From a virus, in IMG/VR virus record IMGVR_UViG_3300020404_000607, positions 1 to 29,402 of that record: DNA of 29,402 nucleotides. One strand, written 5' to 3'. The position numbers and the translations under genes are program-made. Positions 7,353 to 14,794 of this stretch are shown here, in pieces. A model generated the notes under the pieces. It searched no databases, was not told the origin of the DNA, and saw nothing but the letters and a program-made list of their open reading frames with translations. Each line of letters starts with the position of its first letter. The stretch's first letter is position 1.

Positions 7353-8780
7353 TTAGACATTTTTAACCTGTGCATCTGATTTTCTTCGAACTATAGTAAT
7401 TGGTTGAGGTTTTAACTCACCTATTTTTCTTGCTTTTCGTGTTTTCTTAGGTTTACCATTAACTGCCCAAAATATATCTTTACGGTCTTCTCTAAAATTA
7501 CCTTCAATATATATTGGAAAATAACCTGAGATACTATCTATAACATGACAAAACATAATTACGTTATCACTATATGCATTATTACAAGATGCTTCCCAAA
7601 GTTCACCTGTTAAAAATAAACAAGAACCTTTACATAGATGTATTACAGGACATTTAGGACAGTCTGGTCGGTCACTCCAATGTGTGCCTGTTTTTATTTT
7701 TACTTTCTCTAAATCATTTACATGACCAATATGATGTGAAATGCCTGCAGGATTAGTTGATACAGGACTTACATTTTGACAAGTCAAAACATTTCCATTT
7801 AAATCTACAGCCATATTTTTTCTTTCACTCATTCCGCATTTTTGAGGTAATGTTTCTACACGTCTTCCTATCTGTAGACTTTTAATAAAGTCTCTGGCTT
7901 TTTTGTCAACTAAACCAAATCTTGACGCTGTGTTTTCTCTTAATTCAGCAACCGCTTTGATTCTGTAATCAATATCTTTTTCACCATCTAGTAAAGAAGT
8001 ATCAAGACCTCCGTCATCATATGCATCAATAAATCCACCTTCACCAAGTTCTAAATATTGTAAATATTCTTTACCAATTTCTTTTTCTACAAAGTTTTCA
8101 AACCATTTTTGAACAGTTGCACGACTTATATTATCGGCATGTATCATTGAATTAAAAGACATTCTACCTTTAGGTGCTAATCTTTTAAATAAATCTATAA
8201 TACCTACTTTTGATTTAGGGTCACTCAAAGGGTCAGGACCACGAATATGTTGACCTACAGCATCATGTGACATTCCTATAGAAAAACCATACTCTTCTAA
8301 AAAATCATTCTTTTCTTTATCTAATAAACTACCATTAGTAACCATACTCATTGTACAATCAGGATATTTTTTCTTTAATGCAATAGCTAATGGTTTCAAA
8401 GTTTTCCAATAAACTAAAGGTTCTCCTCCCCAAAATTCAAATCTTGGTTTGCCGTCACCATGATACCAGTTGTCCATGTTACTAACAAAGTCATCTACTT
8501 GTTTGTAATTAGTTGCTTTTGCTCTAGGAACAAATCTTTGACTACAGTATGAACAAGAATAGTTACAAGATAAACCTAATTGTATTTTAATTTTTTCTAG
8601 TTCACCTTTTCCTTTTTCCATTTCTGCAACTTTAACGTTATTTGGGTCTTGTACTTCTGCACCTCTTATCACTGGCAGTCCTGTATCTTTCCAATGTAAC
8701 GTACTTACATCGGTATCGTATACCATTTGTCTTTTATGTTGTGTCTCAAAGTTATGACAAGTTAATGTAAATTTAGGCAT
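7353..8780 (-). CDS. Radical SAM/SPASM peptide- or protein-modifying enzyme
   Basis: This 475-residue enzyme has the radical SAM cluster motif C72-x3-C76-x2-C79 (GLSCNYSCSYCSQRF), GGEP for SAM binding (118-121) and MVTNGSLL (147-153). Its C-terminal part carries the complete SPASM signature: C315-x13-G329-x4-C334, then C374-x2-C377-x5-C383-x3-C387, then C399. This predicts two auxiliary [4Fe-4S] clusters, as in anaerobic sulfatase maturases and RiPP maturases, which act on peptide or protein side chains. The substrate is not identifiable here. An ATG at 8780 overlaps the previous stop as TAATG and is preferred over an upstream non-ATG start. The last 30 residues are a basic tail. It is last in a late operon with three putative 2OG oxygenases and an Ig-like protein. 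Such enzymes need a low-potential electron donor, presumably from the host. Confidence 0.9.
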   Translation of the reverse strand: MPKFTLTCHNFETQHKRQMVYDTDVSTLHWKDTGLPVIRGAEVQDPNNVKVAEMEKGKGELEKIKIQLGLSCNYSCSYCSQRFVPRAKATNYKQVDDFVSNMDNWYHGDGKPRFEFWGGEPLVYWKTLKPLAIALKKKYPDCTMSMVTNGSLLDKEKNDFLEEYGFSIGMSHDAVGQHIRGPDPLSDPKSKVGIIDLFKRLAPKGRMSFNSMIHADNISRATVQKWFENFVEKEIGKEYLQYLELGEGGFIDAYDDGGLDTSLLDGEKDIDYRIKAVAELRENTASRFGLVDKKARDFIKSLQIGRRVETLPQKCGMSERKNMAVDLNGNVLTCQNVSPVSTNPAGISHHIGHVNDLEKVKIKTGTHWSDRPDCPKCPVIHLCKGSCLFLTGELWEASCNNAYSDNVIMFCHVIDSISGYFPIYIEGNFREDRKDIFWAVNGKPKKTRKARKIGELKPQPITIVRRKSDAQVKNV

Positions 8781-9319
8781 TACTTTTGTACCCTTGGTTT
8801 GTAAATATATTCCCATTTAGATGCAGGAGTTAAATGTAACCCTACACTTATTCTGAGTTTATTTTTTTCACTAGGTGTCTCAGGCATATGAAACAGATTA
8901 GAATTAAAAAGAACAGCCCTATTTGGTACATATGGCACTCTATGAATTTGGTCATCTTGATGTATTTGTAATGCACCTGCCCAATCATTTTTCCATTCTT
9001 TAGAACCAAACCAGATAAGACTAAGGTCTTTTGGTGTGCCGTCTTGATGTAAATGTGACTCGTTCAATGCAGTTGCACCATTGATGCCTACTCGTTGTAC
9101 AGCATAAGGTGTTTTTATTTGTTGATGGTCTAGTGAATTACAAGTTGTAAATCTGTTATACAATTTTTCTCCTATTGCCTTTTCTACATCAGGATTAAAA
9201 ATACGCCAACCTTGATTGCCTGTTATGTTACTTAAATTTGGAAACTGCCAATAACCTTTTTTAAAAAATTCGTAACAGTAATCCCAATCTTCATCTTTTA
9301 AAAAATTATCTATAATCAT
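8780..9319 (-). CDS. 2OG-Fe(II) oxygenase (HxD...H...R type)
   Basis: This 179-residue protein has a complete facial-triad pattern: H91-Q-D93 in SHLHQDG, H144 in NSNLFHMPE and the 2-oxoglutarate-binding R156 in LRISVGLHL. The double-stranded beta-helix strands around them (WAGALQIH, RAVLFNS) fit the prolyl-4-hydroxylase-like 2OG oxygenase fold. Such enzymes hydroxylate proteins or small molecules using Fe(II), O2 and 2-oxoglutarate. It is clearly different in sequence from the two oxygenase-like genes before it. The ATG overlaps the previous stop (ATGA) and its own stop overlaps the radical SAM start (TAATG), so stoichiometric co-expression is likely. The substrate is unknown. Confidence 0.85.
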   Translation of the reverse strand: MIIDNFLKDEDWDYCYEFFKKGYWQFPNLSNITGNQGWRIFNPDVEKAIGEKLYNRFTTCNSLDHQQIKTPYAVQRVGINGATALNESHLHQDGTPKDLSLIWFGSKEWKNDWAGALQIHQDDQIHRVPYVPNRAVLFNSNLFHMPETPSEKNKLRISVGLHLTPASKWEYIYKPRVQK

Positions 9320-9939
9320 ATTGTAATAAAAGAGTCTGCTTGTTGTCTGTCCTTAACTTTGGCGTTTATAACAATAAATATTCTATCTCTTTTTCCTTTA
9401 TACATCTCAGATTCATGAAATAGATATGATGGATGTATGATTAACATTTTAGGTTTAGGTTGTAATTGAATTAACATATCATGATTTAGACCTCTTGAGC
9501 GTTGTGCTATTGGGTCAATTAATAAAAACCTACCATCATCATTATCACACGTTGGGTCATTACTTTCTACATTATCTAAATCTATATAGTAAACTCCAGT
9601 ATAATCAATACCTCTATGAGTATGAGGTCGTGCCCGATTACCTTTGACAAATCTTCTAGGGAATGCAGTTACCTGTATTTCTAATTCATGTGGGTCTATA
9701 AATTTTTCTGCATATAACATCTCATACAGTTTTACTTTAATTCTTTCTTTAAACAATTTTATTATTGGTGTGTCTAAAGCAAATAGATTTGGTACTTTAA
9801 TCTCTTTGTTAAAAATTTCAGGAGTACCATTAAATTTATCAATCTCTGGCTCAACCGCTTTTAATAACTGAAGATTATCTTCACTGGTCAACAGGTCTTC
9901 TTCGACCATAATATTATTTACCCATGCTTGATATATCAT
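9316..9939 (-). CDS. Putative 2OG-Fe(II) oxygenase, paralog of the next upstream gene
   Basis: Using the ATG at 9939, which overlaps the upstream stop as ATGA, the protein has 207 residues; a longer reading would need TTG and 48 bases of overlap. It shares the pattern HTHRGIDYTGVYYIDLD (106-122), DPIAQRSR (142-149) and HPSYLFHESEMYKGKRDR (169-186) with the 215-residue neighbour. This resembles the 2OG-FeII_Oxy_5/TIGR02466 style, with H106 or H108 plus D112 and H169 or H175 as candidate iron ligands and R186 as the 2-oxoglutarate contact. The ligand assignment is tentative because the classic HxD is not exact. Close paralogs lie side by side, so a gene duplication followed by substrate specialisation is plausible. 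Confidence 0.78.
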   Translation of the reverse strand: MIYQAWVNNIMVEEDLLTSEDNLQLLKAVEPEIDKFNGTPEIFNKEIKVPNLFALDTPIIKLFKERIKVKLYEMLYAEKFIDPHELEIQVTAFPRRFVKGNRARPHTHRGIDYTGVYYIDLDNVESNDPTCDNDDGRFLLIDPIAQRSRGLNHDMLIQLQPKPKMLIIHPSYLFHESEMYKGKRDRIFIVINAKVKDRQQADSFITI

Positions 9940-10583
9940 AGTTTTTTGTAAAACGGTGCTTGTATAGGTTCTGCTACTCTGCAAACAACAGTAAAGAAAG
10001 ACCTAGTTTTTTTGCCTAAATAAGGTTCACTAAAATGATACAAATATGCAGGGTGCATGACAAGCATTTTAGGATAAACTACTACGTCTACGTTTTGTGT
10101 GTGGTTCATTGCTCTTGACCTTTGTGATATAGGGTCAGTAAAAATAAATCTACCTTTAGGTTGTTTAAAATTATCACCTAGACCTTCCATAGGATCCAAA
10201 TCTGCATAATATACTGCCACATAATCACAACCTCTGTGATTGTGTGTTTTACTTCTGTCACCATGTTCGTGTTCTCGATATGCGGCTACTGCTTCAATGT
10301 CATATTTTTCAGGTTCAATAAAACCATCTGCTTCCATTAATAATCTTACACGAGATTTTATAAGAGCTGCAAGTTTATCTATAGCAGGATGGTCAACATT
10401 GAATAAATTATAACCTTGACGATTAGGGTCTTGAATATCTGGAACATGTTTAAATACTTTTGAGTGTTCTTTACCAATTCTAATTAACTCTTGATTATCT
10501 TCATCAGTTATGTCAACGCCTTCCATAATAACGTTTGTTGCCCAGAAAGACTGTAGTTTTATATTTTCATTATCTAATTTCAT
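9936..10583 (-). CDS. Putative 2OG-Fe(II) oxygenase
   Basis: This 215-residue protein resembles the TIGR02466/2OG-FeII_Oxy_5 group found widely in marine T4-like phages. Key stretches are THNHRGCDYVAVYYADLD (113-130), GRFIFTDPISQRSR (144-157) and HPAYLYHFSEPYLGKKTR (177-194). Candidate iron ligands are H114 or H116, D120 and H177 or H183; R194 is the likely 2-oxoglutarate contact. AGGAAAGG precedes its ATG, which lies inside the end of the Ig-like protein gene (14-base overlap). Expression is therefore tied to a virion-like protein, which hints at a role in modifying virion proteins, though this is an inference from context. Substrate unknown. Confidence 0.8.
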   Translation of the reverse strand: MKLDNENIKLQSFWATNVIMEGVDITDEDNQELIRIGKEHSKVFKHVPDIQDPNRQGYNLFNVDHPAIDKLAALIKSRVRLLMEADGFIEPEKYDIEAVAAYREHEHGDRSKTHNHRGCDYVAVYYADLDPMEGLGDNFKQPKGRFIFTDPISQRSRAMNHTQNVDVVVYPKMLVMHPAYLYHFSEPYLGKKTRSFFTVVCRVAEPIQAPFYKKL

Positions 10584-11334
10584 ATTCTACCTTTCCTGTA
10601 AAATGTTTAAAACCTGCTTTAACTTTGCCTCTACCTTTAAATAAAATCTTAGTACTTGCTTTACCTACATTGTTTGTATAAATTCTATTTTCACGCAACA
10701 CACCTGTTGTTGTTTCTAAAAATATTTCTACATTTTCTTTAAGAGCATTTGTACCATCAGCTTCTAATAATTGTGCTGTAATATTATCTTCATTATCCAT
10801 ACTTAATTGAATCGTTGGCATCATAGGAATAATATCATCTAATCCGTTACCATTAATAGTTTCTATCATTTTATCACCTTGTTCAACACCATTAATTATA
10901 ATTTTAGAAGCAGGTAGAAATACAATCCAATCGTCAATGGGTGAGTCTGCCCAAGGTCTAGCAAAAGAGAAACCTTGTTGTATACCTAACATTGATGCTA
11001 CAACATGTCCTGTAGTTGATTTAGATTCACTAGTGTGTCTGAAGAAATCGTATACTCTAACTTTTTCATGTAATCTAAAACCTACAGCGATAATTGCGTG
11101 TGGTTGATTTATCTGTTTATTAGAAGATGTGTCTCTGTTTAAGTCAGCTCGAGACAAGTAACCTTGATAGTGGTCTCTTTGGTCCATACGCATTTCACGT
11201 CTGTATGTAACGAGGGAGTCTTTACTACCCATTAGTTGTAAGTCATATTCCAGGCCTTCTGGAGTATGATTGATTCTTAATTCATTTGGGGATTGTTGCT
11301 CATTTACATGAGGGCATTTTTTGTATCCAATCAT
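10570..11334 (-). CDS. Ig-like virion protein, paralog of the 228-residue protein
   Basis: This 254-residue protein is taken from the ATG at 11334, which has AAGGAG 8 bases upstream; a GTG 9 bases earlier would overlap that ribosome binding site. Its C-terminal 75 residues form an Ig-like (invasin/Big_1 style) domain: VEIFLETTTGVLRENRIYTN, then NVGKAST and KVKAGFKHFTGKVEYEI. The same domain and an upstream segment (HAI..., FFRHT, DSPIDDW) are shared with the preceding 228-residue protein, so the two are full-length paralogs. Ig-like domains decorate many phage capsids and tails. It is the first gene of the oxygenase/radical SAM operon and so a candidate substrate or partner for these enzymes. 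Confidence 0.72.
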   Translation of the reverse strand: MIGYKKCPHVNEQQSPNELRINHTPEGLEYDLQLMGSKDSLVTYRREMRMDQRDHYQGYLSRADLNRDTSSNKQINQPHAIIAVGFRLHEKVRVYDFFRHTSESKSTTGHVVASMLGIQQGFSFARPWADSPIDDWIVFLPASKIIINGVEQGDKMIETINGNGLDDIIPMMPTIQLSMDNEDNITAQLLEADGTNALKENVEIFLETTTGVLRENRIYTNNVGKASTKILFKGRGKVKAGFKHFTGKVEYEIR

Positions 11335-11380
11335 TAAATACACTCCTTTTCATAATATTATATCATGATGATAATATAAC

Positions 11381-11388
11381 TATTTATA
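11381..11388 (-). promoter_or_regulatory. T4-type late promoter (TATAAATA) for the Ig-like/oxygenase/radical SAM cassette
   Basis: The plus strand reads tatttata in the gap between the two Ig-like genes, 46 bases before the chosen ATG at 11334. The leader ends with AAAAGGAGTGTATTTA before the ATG and contains the palindrome ATCATGAT inside an AT-rich dyad. This places the enzyme cassette under late control, with the virion genes. Confidence 0.85.
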
Positions 11389-11396
11389 TGGATATT

Positions 11397-12083
11397 TTAT
11401 ATAGTTATTTCTGCTTTGCCTGAGAAATATTTGAAACCTGCTTTTACTTTACCTGCGGAAGCACCAACTACTGTAGTTGTAGCGACACCACTTGAATTTG
11501 TTTTGACTCTATTTTTATTTAGATATCCGCCTGTAGTTTCAAAGTAAATCTCTACGTCTTCTTTGACAGGGTCGATTGTAGCTGAAATATCTGTTCCGTC
11601 TTTAGACATTGAAATACTTGGTAGTAAGTCGCCGGCAGCAGCACCAATCGACCTATTATTATCTACATTAAATGTAGCAAGAGCACTACCTTCATTTGTA
11701 GCAATACTTGAGTTTACTACTAATGTCCAATCATCTGTTGAACTATCAACATAAGGTATAAACACAAACACTATAGGTTTAATGTTCATTAAATTTCTAA
11801 GTGACCCTACACTTGACTTGTTGTGTTGTGTATGTTTAAAAAAGTTTGTAGCTTTTAATGTACCAGCTGCACCATAATTGTCGTCATGAACTGACAATAC
11901 AGAAATAGCATGATGTGTACTAATAGTTTCTTTTGATTTATGGTCTGCTAAAATAAGGTCTTTATCAAACTCATATGTATTTGAACCTATTGTAATTTCA
12001 AATTCGTCACTACCTTTATCTTTTAGTGTTACTGTTTGGTCTTTATATGCCGGTTCAGTTTGTGTATTTTTTCTTAAATTCAT
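11397..12083 (-). CDS. Ig-like virion protein (228 residues)
   Basis: The protein has an N-terminal beta-rich part with VTLKDKGSDEFEITIGSNTY, a middle part with HHAISVLSVHDDNYGAAG and NFFKHTQHNKSS, and a C-terminal Ig-like domain (about 170-228) with VEIYFETTGGYLNKNRVKT, SSGVATTTV and KVKAGFKYFSGKAEITI. It aligns along its whole length with the 254-residue protein downstream, at moderate identity, which shows an old tandem duplication. It contains no cysteine. It starts 11 bases after the stop of the large fibre-like gene with AAGGATAAACA upstream, so it is probably read from the same late transcript. A decoration or fibre-accessory role is likely, but the location is unknown. Confidence 0.7.
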   Translation of the reverse strand: MNLRKNTQTEPAYKDQTVTLKDKGSDEFEITIGSNTYEFDKDLILADHKSKETISTHHAISVLSVHDDNYGAAGTLKATNFFKHTQHNKSSVGSLRNLMNIKPIVFVFIPYVDSSTDDWTLVVNSSIATNEGSALATFNVDNNRSIGAAAGDLLPSISMSKDGTDISATIDPVKEDVEIYFETTGGYLNKNRVKTNSSGVATTTVVGASAGKVKAGFKYFSGKAEITI

Positions 12084-12094
12084 TGTTTATCCTT

Positions 12095-12130
12095 TTAACA
12101 GTTACAGTTACACGCACAGTCGTGGTTGTG
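12095..12130 (-). other. Codons for the HNHDCACNCNC tail
   Basis: Residues 742-752 plus the stop of the fibre-like gene encode HNH, D, then C-A-C-N-C-N-C. The alternating cysteine spacing is regular, and all four Cys codons are TGT or TGC. In a trimeric fibre this would place twelve cysteines and six histidines at one end. That fits metal binding, disulfide or thioether crosslinking, or an enzyme-modified tip. I list it separately because of the nearby radical SAM/SPASM and oxygenase genes. Confidence 0.85.
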
Positions 12131-14353
12131 ACCAGATGAAGCAAAACCGGAAACGGCATTGAATGTTCCGTCGCCTCTTAAAAATGTAGTACTATTTCTT
12201 GTACCACTAGCAGAAATTTTAGCCAATGTAACTTGGTTGTCTCCTATGTGGGCAGTATCAATACTACCGTCTGTATAATGTTCACTATTGATTGCATCAT
12301 CAGCAATTTTAGCACCTGTGATTGCGTCTGCCTGAATGTCTGCTGTTGCGACTGTATCGTTTGGTAGTAAAGGTACTTGACTAAATGTAACTACACCGTT
12401 TGAAGCAATTGTCATAGCATCTGCATCTGAAGCAACACCTATTGTACCGCCATCTTTAATTACTAAATCATCTGCAATAGTTAAAAGACCAGCAGAACTT
12501 AATGACATTTTTTCTGAAGCTGCTTCTGAAACGCCTGTTTTGAAACTTAATTTTGTTGCATTACTAGAAGAACTAAAGTCTCCTTCTGAGACAGCCTCAA
12601 TACCAGCAGCAACAAGTATCGCATCTGTACCTGTTCCCTCATCTGGTGCCTGAAAATCTATTTTACCAATAACATCATTAGCAGCGATATCTGTTTCGCC
12701 TGTTTGTAATGTTAATGAAACTGGTTTATCGTCTGCCGTAGCAGTATGTTTTAATATTAGTCCTGTGTCAGCAGTATGAATTAATCTAATTTCTTGGTCA
12801 TTACCAAATTGAATTGTACCGCCATCTGCCAAGAATAAATCTGACCACTCTAATGAAGCAGAACCTAAAGCTTCTCCGTCAGCACTTGAAGGATTACTTG
12901 AGCCTGCAGCCGCAAAGGATAATACACCAGAACCATTTGTTACTAATGCCTCTCCACTACTTCCGTCTGAAGATGGTAGAGCAAATGATGTGCCTCCAGA
13001 TGTAAGTGTAAGTTTTGAACCATCTGATTCAATTTTTTCGTTTGCATCTGTAAAGTGTAAACCTACGTTTGTAGGAATAATAACATCTGTAGCCGCTGTT
13101 AATTTAATATTGTTACCAGAGATAGTTAAATCTGTACCATCTCCTTCAATTTTTTCTGCTGAATCACCGAACACCATTCCTACATTGTTAGGTAAGTGTA
13201 CGTCACTTGTAGCAGTTAAGTTGATTTTAGCGCCTGATGTTATTGTTAAATCTGTGTTGTCGCCTTCTATTTTCTCGCCAGTACCGAAAGTAACTCCTAC
13301 GTTTGCAGGAACTACAACATCACTTGTAGCAGTTAAGTTAATTTTGCCACCAGATGTTACTGTTAAATCTGTATTATCGCCTTCAATCTTTTCACCAGTA
13401 CCAAATGTTATACCTACATCTGCAGGAACTACAACATCTGCTGTAGCAGTAAGATTAATATTATTACCTGAGATAGTTAAATCTGTTCCGTCGCCTTCAA
13501 TTTTCTCAGCATCATTACCGAATGTTAATCCAACATTTGCAGGTATGTTAATATCTGTTACTGCTGTTAGATTAAGGTCAGCACCAGCATTGATAGTTAA
13601 ATCTGTTCCGTCTGAAGATATTTTCTCTCCACCTTTATCAAAGAAGTAAACTGCCCTATCATCAGCAATTCTCATTACTTCGTTACCGTCATACTGATTA
13701 AATACTAAGTCGTCTGAGTCGACACCGAGTTGAATAACTTGAGCACCTGAAGTGCCGTCCATGTCTAGAGTAAGTTGTAAAGTACCAGCGTCTTTGAATT
13801 CTACGTTACCACCAGCAGCATCTATAACGATATCGTTTGATGAGTCTAGTGTAATATCTGTGCCATCGTTTGTAATGGAGTCAAGTGCAATACTTCCAAT
13901 ATTTGTAATGTCAGCATCACTCATATCGAAACTACCTGTTACATCTAAGTTTCCACCAATACTTGCATTACCTGTAACTGTTAAGTTATCAGCGATTGTT
14001 GTTTCACTTGTAGTATGTCCGATTGTTACAACGATACCAGAGGTTTCAGTTGCAATTTTTAAAGCACCTGTTTTGTTTGCAACATATGAATTAGTGCCAT
14101 CGTGATAGATTTCTAAATCATCACCAGTACCAAATAGTCCCTTTGCACTATCAGCAAATTTTTGACTACTTCCTGTTAATACACTAAATGTATTTGCTGT
14201 GAATTGAAAGTCATCGGCATCCGAAATCTTAATATCAATCTGGTCATCTGTGTCCGCTGTTATTGTCGTATCACGGTCAGCATCTAAAATTAATTCTGCG
14301 CCGTCTAAATCTAAAAGATTTTTACCAATTAAGTTTTTTTCGATATATGCCAT
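12095..14353 (-). CDS. Large tail-fibre-like protein with six repeats and a Cys-rich C-terminal tail
   Basis: This 752-residue Asp/Thr/Ser/Gly-rich protein has typical marine-phage fibre phrases: FADSAKGLFGTGDDLEIYHDG (66-86), LEWSDLFLADGGTI (501-514) and TTFLRGDGTFNAV (722-734). Six tandem repeats of 38-40 residues begin with EKIxxDxTDLT at 243, 283, 321, 360, 400 and 439 and fit a beta-solenoid or trimeric fibre shaft. The last 12 residues are GHNHDCACNCNC. These are the only four cysteines in the protein, and the HxH (742-744) recalls iron-binding HxH motifs of T4 gp37 tips. It lies where T4 encodes gp12 and other fibres and starts 10 bases after a small virion gene. A receptor-facing fibre is the best guess; no adhesin domain is recognisable. 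Confidence 0.8.
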   Translation of the reverse strand: MAYIEKNLIGKNLLDLDGAELILDADRDTTITADTDDQIDIKISDADDFQFTANTFSVLTGSSQKFADSAKGLFGTGDDLEIYHDGTNSYVANKTGALKIATETSGIVVTIGHTTSETTIADNLTVTGNASIGGNLDVTGSFDMSDADITNIGSIALDSITNDGTDITLDSSNDIVIDAAGGNVEFKDAGTLQLTLDMDGTSGAQVIQLGVDSDDLVFNQYDGNEVMRIADDRAVYFFDKGGEKISSDGTDLTINAGADLNLTAVTDINIPANVGLTFGNDAEKIEGDGTDLTISGNNINLTATADVVVPADVGITFGTGEKIEGDNTDLTVTSGGKINLTATSDVVVPANVGVTFGTGEKIEGDNTDLTITSGAKINLTATSDVHLPNNVGMVFGDSAEKIEGDGTDLTISGNNIKLTAATDVIIPTNVGLHFTDANEKIESDGSKLTLTSGGTSFALPSSDGSSGEALVTNGSGVLSFAAAGSSNPSSADGEALGSASLEWSDLFLADGGTIQFGNDQEIRLIHTADTGLILKHTATADDKPVSLTLQTGETDIAANDVIGKIDFQAPDEGTGTDAILVAAGIEAVSEGDFSSSSNATKLSFKTGVSEAASEKMSLSSAGLLTIADDLVIKDGGTIGVASDADAMTIASNGVVTFSQVPLLPNDTVATADIQADAITGAKIADDAINSEHYTDGSIDTAHIGDNQVTLAKISASGTRNSTTFLRGDGTFNAVSGFASSGHNHDCACNCNC
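12989..13627 (-). repeat. Six tandem 114-120-bp in-frame repeats (EKIEGD...TDLT unit)
   Basis: The array covers residues 243-455 of the fibre-like protein. The unit is roughly EKIEGDxTDLTIxSGxxINLTATxDVxxPxNVGxxFGxxx. The middle copies (residues 321-359 and 360-398) are the most alike and probably the youngest duplication. Between copies the DNA differs mainly at third positions, consistent with selection on the protein. Confidence 0.88.
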
Positions 14354-14363
14354 TAATTATTCC

Positions 14364-14723
14364 TTATACATCTTCTAGAACTGATACAGTAATATCTACT
14401 GAACTGGCAGCACTAGCAAGAGCTTCTAAATTGTCTCCGTTTGAACCATCGTTTTGTAATACTAATTTATTTCCTGACATTACTTCTAAAGAAGAGCCTG
14501 CAGGAATAGTAGCATTTTTTACAATAAATACATCATTTGAACCATCTTCATTATCTAAAAAAATACTGATGGTCTTATCGCTGGTTGTTTTATTCGCACA
14601 AGTAAGACCGATAACGATTGATTCTAAAGCAGAACTAGATGATCCTGCAGGTACAGCGTAAATCGTTGTATTACTGGTGTGACTTATGTCTGGTGTACAG
14701 AATCTTTTAAAATCGTTAGCCAT
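14364..14723 (-). CDS. Small virion-associated protein (119 residues)
   Basis: The opening ANDFKRFCTPDIS, then TTIYAVPAGSSSSALESIVIG, the strand DVFIVKNATIPAGSSLEVM and the closing SSVDITVSVLEDV match a small beta-rich protein that recurs in marine phage structural regions. It contains two cysteines (C9 and C42). It heads a unit with two late promoters directly upstream and AGGAAAAGGG before the ATG, so strong late expression is likely, as for an abundant particle protein. The next gene begins 10 bases after its stop. Its place in the virion is not known to me. Confidence 0.65.
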   Translation of the reverse strand: MANDFKRFCTPDISHTSNTTIYAVPAGSSSSALESIVIGLTCANKTTSDKTISIFLDNEDGSNDVFIVKNATIPAGSSLEVMSGNKLVLQNDGSNGDNLEALASAASSVDITVSVLEDV

Positions 14724-14741
14724 GTTTTTTCCCTTTTCCTA

Positions 14742-14749
14742 TATTTATA
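14742..14749 (-). promoter_or_regulatory. T4-type late promoter, proximal copy, for the 119-residue gene
   Basis: TATAAATA on the minus strand, 18 bases before the ATG at 14723. The short remaining leader carries AGGAAAAGGG. Confidence 0.8.
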
Positions 14750-14783
14750 CTATATTTCATAATTAATCTGTTATTCTTACTAC

Positions 14784-14791
14784 TATTTATA
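14784..14791 (-). promoter_or_regulatory. T4-type late promoter, distal copy
   Basis: A second perfect TATAAATA starts right after the stop of the 415-residue gene and lies 42 bases upstream of the proximal copy. Together they make a tandem late promoter in a 71-base gap, the only such pair seen in the window. Confidence 0.8.
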
Positions 14792-14794
14792 CAA

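Noticed and set aside
8781-8816. A longer N-terminus for the radical SAM protein beginning at 8816.
   Set aside because: The added 12 residues lie inside the end of the oxygenase gene; the ATG at 8780 gives a TAATG junction and a natural start.
9940-9984. A longer N-terminus for the 207-residue oxygenase from TTG at 9984.
   Set aside because: It would overlap the preceding gene by 48 bases, while an ATG at 9939 gives the ATGA junction seen elsewhere in the cassette.
12989-13627. Regular repeats that could suggest a CRISPR-like or non-coding array.
   Set aside because: The repeats are in frame, vary mainly at third positions and encode clear protein units; there are no spacers.
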